Assembly (NCBI RefSeq): GCF_026319325.1
Contig: NZ_JAPDMU010000001.1
Location: 372,001-436,000 of the forward strand
Direction of reading: 5' to 3'
Length of the DNA stretch: 64,000 bases
Source of the DNA: Methylophaga sp. OBS3
GTDB lineage: Bacteria; Pseudomonadota; Gammaproteobacteria; Nitrosococcales; Methylophagaceae
Part shown: in pieces, positions 15,832-23,603 of the stretch
Layout of the letters: every line of letters starts with the position of its first letter
Numbering within the stretch: the first letter of the stretch is position 1
Notes under the pieces: model-generated
Database searches by the model: none
What the model was told of the DNA's origin: nothing
What the model saw: only the letters and a program-made list of their open reading frames with translations
Program-made: the position numbers and the translations under genes

Positions 15832-16359
15832 TTAGCTGGCTTTGCTGACGTAAATTGCCTTGTCTTCCAGAATTTCACTCGCCAATTCGGTCGCTTCACG
15901 ATTATTGGTGTGCACGATGACCGTCCACTGATTTTTGCGGCTAGCTTCGATAGTTTCCGTAATAAGCGGATCATGATTTGGTCGCAGCGTTAACGCACCC
16001 GCAGCCATCATGCCGATAAACAAACCCAATAAACTCAATACGGCAATCGTCATGATTGGGCTTGCTTGAGTGAAGGTTGGGCCGGTGGCTGTCAAAATGC
16101 TGGCGAAGATGATACCAGCAAATAAACCGATAAGTCCTAATACACCGTGAGAGCGCACCATGGTTTTGGCATAACCATGACTTTCTGGCTCAATTTTTTG
16201 GCTGAGCTTAGGATCATTTGGCTTAATGATATTGATGAGTTTGCTTGTGAAATGCCCGGCTTTGAGTAATGCATGCCGAGCATCACGTGCTTCAGATTCG
16301 TTTTTAAAGATAGCCGCGACTTTCGACGGATAATCTTCTTGAACAACATTGACTGCCAT
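15832..16359 (-). CDS. Conserved hypothetical inner-membrane protein
   Basis: 175 residues from ATG at 16359, with AAGGAGA eight bases upstream. A cytoplasmic N-terminal region (VAAIFKNESEARDARHALLK) resembles the ferredoxin-like domain of YflT/general-stress-protein 17M type proteins; two hydrophobic segments follow (about residues 79-99, GVLGLIGLFAGIIFASI, and about 110-132, MTIAVLSLLGLFIGMMAAGA) with a glycine-zipper look. The C-terminus (WTVIVHTNNREATELASEIL) again looks like a small alpha/beta domain. Such proteins are common in gammaproteobacteria and are often stress-linked. No enzymatic motif is present. Confidence 0.6.
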   Translation of the reverse strand: MAVNVVQEDYPSKVAAIFKNESEARDARHALLKAGHFTSKLINIIKPNDPKLSQKIEPESHGYAKTMVRSHGVLGLIGLFAGIIFASILTATGPTFTQASPIMTIAVLSLLGLFIGMMAAGALTLRPNHDPLITETIEASRKNQWTVIVHTNNREATELASEILEDKAIYVSKAS

Positions 16360-16494
16360 GATGATGTCTCCTTTATTTATGTGCAGCCAGCACAAAATGA
16401 AAATGACATATACCTAATGTATAGAGGCAACTTGGCAGATTTAAAGTTCTTACGCTATGACAGAATCCTCATTTTCTTGAAATAAACTACTTAA

Positions 16495-18657
16495 TTAACG
16501 GGCACTTACTTGGAACACACCAACCAATTGGTTCAGTTTTTGTGCTGTGTTACGTACCGATGACGAACGGTATTGCAGGGCATTCACCGCACTTTGTAAC
16601 TGATCGGCTGAGGCACCCACCTGACGTGCCGTATCACCATGCACATGGCTGTTGTGGTCCATTTGTTTGATGGTTTCAAAGATCTTTTCAACCAGTTGAT
16701 GCAGCTGACCGTTTTCACTGTTGTTTTGCTGGGTCATCTTCAGATTACGATCAACGTTTTCAACACCGCTTTCCATAAAGTTAACCGCTTCCTGGGTTTC
16801 TTGTTGCATACCTTCGATCATCTTGCGGATTTCATCAGCAGAGTTAGCAGTGCGTGACGCCAGATTACGCACTTCGTCAGCCACTACTGAGAAACCACGA
16901 CCATGTTCACCGGCACGCGCTGCTTCAATCGCAGCATTTAATGCCAGCAGATTGGTTTGGTTAGTGATATCAGTAATAACACTGATGATATTGCTAATTT
17001 CTGAGGTACGCATATTCAGTGATTTGACAGCAGTTGCTGTGGTTTCAACGACGTTCAAGATCTCTTGGGTACCGCTACGCGCACTTTCATATTGCTGACG
17101 TGCTTGCTCAACCACATCATCCATGGCTTTTTTCATGGCTTCGGCGGTTGTTGATGCCTGACTGATATCCTGAATTTGTTCATTAATCAGGGTAAGCATC
17201 TTATTGATGGCTTCAGCCACTTCACCAGAAACCTGATAGGCCTCGCGGTTGGTGCTGAGCATCGCATCATTGGTGATACGGACATCATGACTGGTACCGA
17301 TGACCTGACCGACAATGCCATCGAGATTATCGATAAAGCTGTTGATCCAGCGGCCCATATCGCCCGTTTCATCTGGAACCAGTTTGTTATTGTCTAAACG
17401 CTGACTCAGGTTACCTTCACCTTCGGCAATTTCTTGAATAACCCGTGTCATCTGATTAAGACGATCGGCCAATTTCTTGGTTTGTGATTTACGCATCCAC
17501 AGGGCAATCAGCAGTAACATACCGACTGAAATACCATCGATGGCTAATTGTGGCAGGGTAGTGAAGTAGTGCAATGCGCTGTTCACACCTAACAAAGCCA
17601 CCATGCCAGTGACAAAGCCTTTCATTAACATCGCACTGACACTACGGCGACGATAGACTTCTTCAAGGTCACCTTCACACATCATGCCCCAGCGATCTGG
17701 CGAGCCTTTTAATTGGAAGGTGACACCTTTACCGATAACCGGAATATGTCGGTAATCAGAGTAACCCGGATAAGTGACAAACAGGTTTTGACCATTTTTG
17801 ATGGTTTCACGAACCCCCGGATGTAATTGACCGGTAGCAGGATCTGTAAAGCGAATTTCAAATTCAGTTTGTTGATTAACCTTAACGACACCAAACTGCG
17901 TATGAATACCGCTTTTTAGGTTTTCACCATGTGAAAACGAGTTATCTTCAAAACGGGAACGCGAAAGGGCGATACCTTGCTGGACGGTGCTATCAAAGCG
18001 CGACTCCACCATAAAGATGTAGTTATCACCGGACTCTGGATAGATATGACCCGCTTCACGCTGTATCAAATCACTCATCACGTCATTTGGGATGCGACCA
18101 CATAATACGGCTTCAGTTTTACCATTCAATTTGATTGGCTGATAAAACATCAGTGTGACAGCATCATGGAATTTAGAACTTGAAGGACCAATCTCTAAAG
18201 TCATGTTGTCGACGTAAGGACCGTGTAAAAAGCTTTCTTCTAGGCCTTTTGCTAATGCTTTTTCGCAAGAACGAGAGCTTGAGACTTTACGGCCGATATG
18301 TGAAGCATGTGTTGAATGCAGAACTTCACCTTCAGGGCATACGACAAACAGTTCAGAAAAGTCACCCTGGCTTTTCAGCGTGTCTGCCAAGAGCTGAGCA
18401 TCAACACTTGGATAGCTCTCAGCGAGCGTTTCCGAAAGTTGCTCCATTTCTTCCCAGATACGATTTGACCATTGCTCAAGAATTTTTACTCGTGTTGCCG
18501 CAATACCCTCAAATGTATGCTCGACATCGGCATAAATATCTTTGTTTAAAAAGCAGCTCCATGCCATTTTAAATTTGCCGGTAGCGCCAAACCATGGCAG
18601 CCAGCTTCGCTCACTTCGGCTTAATTGCATTTGAGCGCTTTTTAAATTTTGCGACAT
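16495..18657 (-). CDS. Methyl-accepting chemotaxis protein with mid-protein membrane hairpin
   Basis: 720 residues from ATG at 18657 with AGGAAG upstream. The C-terminal signalling domain is clear: [19 protein letters not shown] and [15 protein letters not shown] form the hairpin tip that binds CheA/CheW. A HAMP-like region (about residues 395-450) precedes it. The only hydrophobic helices are two adjacent ones at about residues 345-395; there is no N-terminal membrane helix or signal peptide. The first roughly 340 residues, which have a Cache-like look ([20 protein letters not shown]), would therefore be cytoplasmic, as in Aer-type receptors. No other chemotaxis genes are adjacent. The ligand is unknown. 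Confidence 0.9.
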   Translation of the reverse strand: MSQNLKSAQMQLSRSERSWLPWFGATGKFKMAWSCFLNKDIYADVEHTFEGIAATRVKILEQWSNRIWEEMEQLSETLAESYPSVDAQLLADTLKSQGDFSELFVVCPEGEVLHSTHASHIGRKVSSSRSCEKALAKGLEESFLHGPYVDNMTLEIGPSSSKFHDAVTLMFYQPIKLNGKTEAVLCGRIPNDVMSDLIQREAGHIYPESGDNYIFMVESRFDSTVQQGIALSRSRFEDNSFSHGENLKSGIHTQFGVVKVNQQTEFEIRFTDPATGQLHPGVRETIKNGQNLFVTYPGYSDYRHIPVIGKGVTFQLKGSPDRWGMMCEGDLEEVYRRRSVSAMLMKGFVTGMVALLGVNSALHYFTTLPQLAIDGISVGMLLLIALWMRKSQTKKLADRLNQMTRVIQEIAEGEGNLSQRLDNNKLVPDETGDMGRWINSFIDNLDGIVGQVIGTSHDVRITNDAMLSTNREAYQVSGEVAEAINKMLTLINEQIQDISQASTTAEAMKKAMDDVVEQARQQYESARSGTQEILNVVETTATAVKSLNMRTSEISNIISVITDITNQTNLLALNAAIEAARAGEHGRGFSVVADEVRNLASRTANSADEIRKMIEGMQQETQEAVNFMESGVENVDRNLKMTQQNNSENGQLHQLVEKIFETIKQMDHNSHVHGDTARQVGASADQLQSAVNALQYRSSSVRNTAQKLNQLVGVFQVSAR

Positions 18658-18797
18658 GCACTTACTTCCTAATTGGTGTAAATAATTAATAACAAGCAAA
18701 ACTCGCGCCAAAATAGAACATCGTAAAGTGTTGATTTAAATATGAAGAGAGCAGTTTGCGCACCATAATGGCGCGCAATATACATGTGCTTGATATG

Positions 18798-18816
18798 ATG
18801 CGGTGCAAAACCGCAT
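18798..18816 (-). terminator. Hairpin after the peroxiredoxin gene
   Basis: ATGCGGT-GCAAA-ACCGCAT is a perfect 7 bp stem just past the peroxiredoxin stop codon on the reverse strand. There is no T tract, so a terminator role is uncertain. Confidence 0.4.
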
Positions 18817-18827
18817 TAATAGTGGGG

Positions 18828-19295
18828 TTAAATTGATTTGATAGCGGTTAAGACTTCTTCAACGTGACCTTTGACTTTAACGCCGCGCCATTCTTCACGG
18901 AGAACACCTTGCTCATCAATCAAAAATGTACTGCGAACAATCCCCATATATTCGCGACCATAAAGTTTTTTCAGCTGGATCACACCAAATAAATTACAAA
19001 CGGTTTCCTCTTCATCAGATAGTAAGTCAAAGGGAAAACATTGTTTGCTCTTAAAGTTTTCATGTTTTTTGATGCTGTCGCGGGATACACCTAAAATCAC
19101 GGTGTTTAGTTGTTCAAACTCAGCAATGTGATCACGAAATTGTTGACCTTCGAGTGTGCAGCCAGGTGTGCTGTCTTTGGGATAAAAATAAATTAAGACG
19201 TTTTCACCGCGCAGCGATGATAAAGAAATGTTTTTATCGCCTGTACTTGGCAGTTCAAAATCAGGCACTGGGTTATTAAGAGTCACTTTGCTCAT
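18828..19295 (-). CDS. bcp: Thioredoxin-dependent peroxiredoxin, BCP/PrxQ family
   Basis: 155 residues from ATG at 19295. It reduces hydrogen peroxide and organic hydroperoxides in the cytoplasm. The peroxidatic cysteine is in FYPKDSTPGCTLEGQQFRD (about residue 46). In the alpha-2 type of this family a resolving cysteine sits five residues later; here that position is a glutamine, and the remaining cysteines are in KQCFPFD and ETVCNLFG, so it is either 1-Cys or uses a distant partner. It is divergent from dapA, with the two starts about 115 bp apart, an arrangement common in gammaproteobacteria. Confidence 0.9.
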   Translation of the reverse strand: MSKVTLNNPVPDFELPSTGDKNISLSSLRGENVLIYFYPKDSTPGCTLEGQQFRDHIAEFEQLNTVILGVSRDSIKKHENFKSKQCFPFDLLSDEEETVCNLFGVIQLKKLYGREYMGIVRSTFLIDEQGVLREEWRGVKVKGHVEEVLTAIKSI

Positions 19296-19410
19296 TGTTT
19301 TTATCCTTGGCTTTAGATTGAATTCTTTAAATCGTGAAGTCAGTCCGATCTTGTCATCCTGAGACCGGCAAAGTACCATGCCAGTTTAATTTTCTCGGAG
19401 TCCGACAGAT

Positions 19411-20292
19411 ATGTTCAGTGGCAGTATGGTAGCACTGGTAACCCCCATGCGTGCAGATGGCTCGCTGGACAGTGATAGCCTGCGCAAACTGGTCGAGTTT
19501 CATATCGAAAATGGCACCGATGCAATCGTGGCTGTCGGTACGACCGGAGAATCAGCAACACTCACCGTTGAAGAACATTGTGATGTTATCCGCCAAGTAG
19601 TGGAGCAGACCAATGGCCGTGTTCCTGTTATTGCTGGAACGGGCGCAAACTCAACTGCAGAAGCTATCGAGCTTTCTCAGTGTGCGCGTGATTTAGGTGT
19701 TGCTGCCGTCTTGTTGGTAACACCTTATTATAATAGACCAACGCAGGAAGGCTTATATCTACACTTCAAAGCAATAGCCGAAGCTGTTGATATCCCTCAA
19801 ATTTTATATAACGTCCCAAGCCGTACGGCTTGTGATTTATTGCCTGAAACCGTGGGTCGTCTTGCCAAAATCGATAATATCGTTGGTATAAAAGAAGCCA
19901 CGGGTGATGTGCGCCGTGTTCAGTTAATCAAAGACCTTGTCGATGATAAATTTGAGCTTTACACCGGTGAAGATGGCAATACAGTTGATTTTATTTTGGC
20001 TGGTGGTAAAGGTGTTATTTCCGTCACAGCCAATGTCGCCCCTAAACTTATGCATGAAATGTGTGTTGCAGCAATTGCAGGTGAAGCTGACAAAGCACGT
20101 GCAATCAATGATAAGCTTGCGCCATTGCATCAAACTTTGTTTAGTGAAGCGAACCCTATTCCTGTGAAGTGGGCGCTGCATGAAATGGGCCTGATTCCCG
20201 AAGGGATACGCCTGCCTATGACGGTGTTGTCGGAACAGTTTCATCAACCGGTTCGTGATGCGTTAGCATCGGCCGGGGTCTTGAATCCATAA
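19411..20292 (+). CDS. dapA: 4-hydroxy-tetrahydrodipicolinate synthase
   Basis: 293 residues, full length. It condenses pyruvate with aspartate semialdehyde, the first committed step to diaminopimelate and lysine. Family signatures are present: VGTTGESATL for substrate binding, PYYNRPTQEGLY, the active-site Tyr in ILYNVPSRTACDL and the Schiff-base Lys in VGIKEATGD. A GGAG site precedes the ATG. It heads the dapA-bamC-MBL-purC unit, whose genes abut or overlap; dapA-bamC linkage is a long-known gammaproteobacterial arrangement. Confidence 0.97.
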   Translation: MFSGSMVALVTPMRADGSLDSDSLRKLVEFHIENGTDAIVAVGTTGESATLTVEEHCDVIRQVVEQTNGRVPVIAGTGANSTAEAIELSQCARDLGVAAVLLVTPYYNRPTQEGLYLHFKAIAEAVDIPQILYNVPSRTACDLLPETVGRLAKIDNIVGIKEATGDVRRVQLIKDLVDDKFELYTGEDGNTVDFILAGGKGVISVTANVAPKLMHEMCVAAIAGEADKARAINDKLAPLHQTLFSEANPIPVKWALHEMGLIPEGIRLPMTVLSEQFHQPVRDALASAGVLNP

Positions 20293-20293
20293 A

Positions 20294-21343
20294 ATGAGTG
20301 AACATTTATCAATGAACGCAAAACGTTTAAAAACAAGTGCTTGGCTAGTCGCCACTACGTTAGCTGTTAGTAGCTGTGGAATGCTGCCATCGCTGGAAGA
20401 AGTCGCCCCGGATAACACGCAAAAATATCGTAAAGCGGAAACCATGCCGCCTTTAGATGTGCCGCCTGATTTAAGCGTCAATCGTATTAACGATAACATC
20501 GCTGGTAACGAAAATCGTTCGGCTACATATTCTGAATACGAAGAAGCCGCAACCAACCCATTAGCTGCACGTTACAACATTCTGCCTGATGAAAAACCTG
20601 CTTTGGCAGGTACTGAAGGTAACCGTCATCTGGTAGTTCCAGGTGAGCCTGATGTCACTTGGCAGCGTATTGAAAATTTCTGGTCAACACGCGATATCGA
20701 TATCGCTCGTCAAGAACGTCGCATGGGGTTGATGGATACCACTGCTGACGCTGATGGTTATGCCTATCGTCTTCGTATGGATAAAGGTGATGTGAACCGT
20801 TCATCACTCATCTACTTAAACGGTCGTGATAGCGACAATGCCAATGTCACTAAAGACGAAGCTATGCTCCGTCAATTAGCTGATTTCTTGGGTATTTTGT
20901 ATCAAGAAGATAAAGCGGAATTAGCCGCTAGTCAGCCACAAACATTAACTAGCACAATGCCTAAAGTCGTCTTATTAGACGAAGGCGAAAACATGCAGGC
21001 GCTGCAAGTTGATCAATTATTCAGTGATGTTTGGGATCGTGTAGGTCGTGTTCTGGATAGTCGTGGTTTCGCGGTTGAAGATCGTGATCGTTCACGTGGT
21101 CTGTACTTCGTTCGTTACCTCGACCCATTCTTAGAAGCTGAGCAGCAAGAAGAAGGTTTCTTCAGTGGTCTGGCTTTCTGGCGTGATGATGTTGAAACTT
21201 CACCTGAAGAGTACTACTACATTCGCTTAGGTTCTGAAGGTGATAGCACACGTATTACCGTTTTAGATGCCGAAGAAGTTCGTAGTAAGAGTGACACCGC
21301 TAAACGTCTGTTGGCGCTGATTCAGGAACAACTGACGCAATAA
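20294..21343 (+). CDS. bamC: Outer membrane assembly lipoprotein BamC
   Basis: 349 residues. The lipoprotein signal ends in lipobox AVSSC, followed by an unstructured lasso-like stretch (KAETMPPLDVPPDLSV) that in E. coli BamC wraps BamD. Two helix-grip domains follow, in accord with the NlpB/DapX family. It is an accessory part of the beta-barrel assembly machine at the inner face of the outer membrane. The start is one base past the dapA stop, and its last base is shared with the start of the next gene (TAATG). An internal ATG at 20312 is an alternative start. Confidence 0.9.
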   Translation: MSEHLSMNAKRLKTSAWLVATTLAVSSCGMLPSLEEVAPDNTQKYRKAETMPPLDVPPDLSVNRINDNIAGNENRSATYSEYEEAATNPLAARYNILPDEKPALAGTEGNRHLVVPGEPDVTWQRIENFWSTRDIDIARQERRMGLMDTTADADGYAYRLRMDKGDVNRSSLIYLNGRDSDNANVTKDEAMLRQLADFLGILYQEDKAELAASQPQTLTSTMPKVVLLDEGENMQALQVDQLFSDVWDRVGRVLDSRGFAVEDRDRSRGLYFVRYLDPFLEAEQQEEGFFSGLAFWRDDVETSPEEYYYIRLGSEGDSTRITVLDAEEVRSKSDTAKRLLALIQEQLTQ

Positions 21344-22104
21344 TGCAGTTTGCCTCTCTTGGCAGTGGTAGTCGTGGTAACGGCACACTGATCCGCGAGG
21401 CAGACACCATGATTCTGGTGGATTGTGGTTTTTCAGCGAAAGAAGCTGAAAAGCGACTCCACCAGCATCATTTAAGTGCGAAAGACCTTGCCGCAATAGT
21501 TATCACTCATGAACATGCTGATCATATTCAGGGTGTTCGGGTACTTGCCCGTAAATATCAAATTCCCGTTTATGCCACTGCTGGCACAGCTGGTTGTTTA
21601 GCCGCCGATGTTATCGACTTGGTACATGAATTTAGTTGTCATGAGTCTTTTACGATTAACGATCTTAATGTACAGCCTTTTCCTGTACCACATGATGCGC
21701 GTGAGCCAACACAATTTGTGTTTTCTAATGGCCATACCAAATTAGGGCTTTTGACAGACGTAGGCAGCATTACGCCCGTTATCGAAGCAGCGCTAGATGC
21801 CTGTGATGGTCTGCTATTAGAAGCAAATCACGATTTGATGATGCTGGCCAATGGGGATTACCCAGAGTCATTAAAGCAACGTGTTGGTGGACGCTTTGGT
21901 CACTTAAATAACGTGCAATCTGCCACATTACTTGAGAAAATTAACACTTCGCGTTTGCAGCATATTATTGCCATGCATATCAGTGAGAAAAATAACTCTC
22001 CTGATTTGGTTTTGCCTTTATTTGCTGATGCACTTAACTGTACGCAAGATTGGATCGGTATTGCCGATCAAGATGCCGGTTTTGGCTGGCGAGAACTAAC
22101 TTAA
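21343..22104 (+). CDS. MBL-fold metallohydrolase (YycJ/VicX-like)
   Basis: 253 residues. The metallo-beta-lactamase metal motif THEHADHIQGV is at about residues 50-60, with an early Asp in VDCGFS and further ligands in GLLTDVGS and MHISEKNN. The opening FASLGSGSRGNGTLI is characteristic of the YycJ/WalJ group, proposed to be 5'-to-3' exonucleases acting in DNA repair. It lies between bamC and purC in a tight unit, a common gammaproteobacterial order. The biochemical role here is inferred from family only. Confidence 0.85.
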   Translation: MQFASLGSGSRGNGTLIREADTMILVDCGFSAKEAEKRLHQHHLSAKDLAAIVITHEHADHIQGVRVLARKYQIPVYATAGTAGCLAADVIDLVHEFSCHESFTINDLNVQPFPVPHDAREPTQFVFSNGHTKLGLLTDVGSITPVIEAALDACDGLLLEANHDLMMLANGDYPESLKQRVGGRFGHLNNVQSATLLEKINTSRLQHIIAMHISEKNNSPDLVLPLFADALNCTQDWIGIADQDAGFGWRELT

Positions 22105-22122
22105 CGCTTAACGGAATTTCCC

Positions 22123-22833
22123 ATGGAAAAACGACAAGAACTCTACGCTGGTAAAGCAAAAAGCGTCTTCGCGACTGATGATGCTGATTATGTAGTACTG
22201 AGCTTTCGTGATGACACCTCAGCTTTTGATGGCGAAAAAGTTGAACAACTTAGCCATAAAGGTGAAGTAAATAACAAGTTTAATGCCTTCATTATGCAGA
22301 CGCTAGCTGATGCTGGTATTGAAACGCATTTTGAGAAACTGCTGAACGATACCGAGTCAGTTGTTAAACGCATGAACATGATTCCAGTTGAATGTGTTGT
22401 GCGTAATGTTGCTTCGGGCAGTTTAGTTCGTCGCTTAGGCGTGGAAGATGGTATGGAGCTAAATCCTCCCGTCTTCGAGTTTTTCTTGAAAAACGATGCA
22501 CTGCATGACCCAATGGTCAATGAATACCACATCGCAACATTTGGTTGGGCTACCGATAGTCAAGTACAACAAATGAAGCAACTTACTTTTAAAGTAAACG
22601 AAGTGTTGAAAAAGCTATTTGCTGATGCCGGCATGGTGTTGGTTGACTACAAATTAGAGTTTGGTGTCTTCCATGACCGCGTCATTTTAGGTGATGAATT
22701 CAGTCCTGATGGTTGCCGTTTATGGGATGCTGAAACACGCAAGAAACTTGATAAAGACCGTTTCCGTCAAGGCTTAGGTGGTGTTATCGAAGCTTATGAA
22801 GAAGTTGCCCGTCGCATTGGTGTACCTTTGTAG
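22123..22833 (+). CDS. purC: Phosphoribosylaminoimidazole-succinocarboxamide synthase
   Basis: 236 residues, the usual length of bacterial PurC. It ligates aspartate to CAIR with ATP in purine synthesis. Recognised stretches are [13 protein letters not shown] (phosphate loop), [31 protein letters not shown] and [11 protein letters not shown], followed by [12 protein letters not shown]. It ends the dapA-bamC-MBL-purC unit and is followed by a strong terminator. Confidence 0.97.
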   Translation: MEKRQELYAGKAKSVFATDDADYVVLSFRDDTSAFDGEKVEQLSHKGEVNNKFNAFIMQTLADAGIETHFEKLLNDTESVVKRMNMIPVECVVRNVASGSLVRRLGVEDGMELNPPVFEFFLKNDALHDPMVNEYHIATFGWATDSQVQQMKQLTFKVNEVLKKLFADAGMVLVDYKLEFGVFHDRVILGDEFSPDGCRLWDAETRKKLDKDRFRQGLGGVIEAYEEVARRIGVPL

Positions 22834-22857
22834 TGCTCAGTTTATAAAGTGATTAAC

Positions 22858-22890
22858 CAAAGCCCGGCATGTCCGGGCTTTGTTGTTTTG
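22858..22890 (+). terminator. Rho-independent terminator after purC
   Basis: CAAAGCCCGG-CATGT-CCGGGCTTTG is a perfect 10 bp stem followed by TTGTTTTG, 24 bp past the purC stop. Confidence 0.85.
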
Positions 22891-22996
22891 GGCTCAGGAT
22901 TTTTCTGAGCTAAATTAGGTAAAACTCGCTATTGCTTGATGTTGATTATGCGTAAATTAGGAAGCATAGTAATTTTTAACAACAGGAGATGGCGTT

Positions 22997-23068
22997 ATGT
23001 GGACCAAACCAGAATACTCAGATATGCGTTTCGGTTTTGAAGTAACAATGTACATCTGCAATCGTTAA
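22997..23068 (+). CDS. pqqA: PQQ precursor peptide PqqA, copy 1
   Basis: 23 codons starting ATG at 22997, with ACAGGAGA about 8 bases upstream. The peptide begins [13 protein letters not shown] and ends EVTMYICNR. The Glu and Tyr of the E-x-x-x-Y motif (E15, Y19) are the two residues that the radical SAM enzyme PqqE crosslinks to build pyrroloquinoline quinone. PQQ is the cofactor of methanol dehydrogenase. No pqqB, C, D or E gene is in this window, so the precursor is supplied from here to enzymes encoded elsewhere. An identical peptide is encoded 174 bp downstream. Confidence 0.93.
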   Translation: MWTKPEYSDMRFGFEVTMYICNR

Positions 23069-23070
23069 AC

Positions 23071-23160
23071 ATGACTAATTATCAACCGTCAGAAATTGGT
23101 TTTATGGATTGGCTAAAGCACCCAATGCAGTGCACCTGTCCAATTTGTAGTGCAAATTAA
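23071..23160 (+). CDS. 29-residue Cys-rich peptide between two pqqA copies
   Basis: An ATG two bases after the first pqqA stop opens a frame of 29 residues starting [18 protein letters not shown] and ending [10 protein letters not shown]. Three cysteines (CxCxxC) in the last third could bind a metal or be modified. There is no Shine-Dalgarno of its own, so translation would rely on re-initiation after pqqA. Its TAA stop runs straight into AAGGAG, the ribosome site of the second pqqA, leaving no free spacer in the array. I do not recognise it as a known peptide; it could be an unrelated short protein, a second ribosomal-peptide precursor, or a chance frame. Confidence 0.45.
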   Translation: MTNYQPSEIGFMDWLKHPMQCTCPICSAN

Positions 23161-23170
23161 GGAGCTCATT

Positions 23171-23242
23171 ATGTGGACTAAACCAGAATATTCAGACATG
23201 CGTTTTGGCTTTGAAGTAACAATGTATATCTGCAATCGTTAA
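23171..23242 (+). CDS. pqqA: PQQ precursor peptide PqqA, copy 2
   Basis: 23 codons from ATG at 23171 with a good AAGGAG site eight bases ahead. The peptide is identical to copy 1, including E15 and Y19, although the two genes differ at six third-codon positions, all silent. The flanking DNA is not similar, so the duplication is not recent and the peptide sequence has been held constant. Multiple pqqA copies are known in some methylotrophs and are thought to raise precursor dosage. A terminator follows. Confidence 0.93.
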   Translation: MWTKPEYSDMRFGFEVTMYICNR

Positions 23243-23260
23243 TCAAGCTTTATAAATACA

Positions 23261-23291
23261 AAAAAGCCTCGCTAGTGCGGGGCTTTTTTTG
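23261..23291 (+). terminator. Rho-independent terminator after the pqqA array
   Basis: AAGCCTCGC-TAGT-GCGGGGCTT with one mismatch and a seven-T tract, about 20 bp past the second pqqA stop. It marks the array as its own short transcript. Confidence 0.85.
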
Positions 23292-23426
23292 TTTGAAATT
23301 CAGTTAAGTGAACTTGTTCAACGAACCTGATGTGCACAACCGTTATGATATGGCTACAATGAAGCTGACACATTAGTGATTCACTAATGTGTTTATAAAG
23401 AATTTATAACAAAGGGAGCGATATCT

Positions 23427-23567
23427 ATGCGGCAAATGATGATTTTGCTGGCAACCGTGATGGTTATCAGTGTCAGTGCATGTCATAAAGTACACAAACC
23501 CATGCCACCAGGTCATGATCCGGATGGTCCTGGCAATAGTGAGAATGCTCCCGGCCACAATAAATAG
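23427..23567 (+). CDS. Small lipoprotein, His/Pro/Gly-rich
   Basis: 46 residues from ATG at 23427 with AAAGGGAG seven bases ahead. The N-terminus MRQMMILLATVMVISVSAC is a short lipoprotein signal with lipobox VSAC; the mature part (about 27 residues) is rich in His, Pro, Gly and Asn, for example HKVHKPMPPGHDPDGPG. It would be lipid-anchored and could bind metal through its histidines, though this is only a composition-based guess. A shared terminator follows directly. It lies between the pqqA array and the convergent metG gene. Confidence 0.65.
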   Translation: MRQMMILLATVMVISVSACHKVHKPMPPGHDPDGPGNSENAPGHNK

Positions 23568-23570
23568 GCC

Positions 23571-23602
23571 AAAAAAAAGCCCCGATTGTTCGGGGCTTTT
23601 TT
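23571..23602. terminator. Bidirectional terminator between small lipoprotein and metG
   Basis: GCCCCG-ATTGTT-CGGGGC flanked by eight A on one side and six T on the other. It serves the lipoprotein gene on the plus strand and metG on the minus strand. Confidence 0.85.
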
Positions 23603-23603
23603 G

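Noticed and set aside
22892-22910. GCTCAG/CTGAGC hairpin after purC as a second terminator or riboswitch
   Set aside because: Six-base stem without T tract; the perfect hairpin just before it already explains termination.
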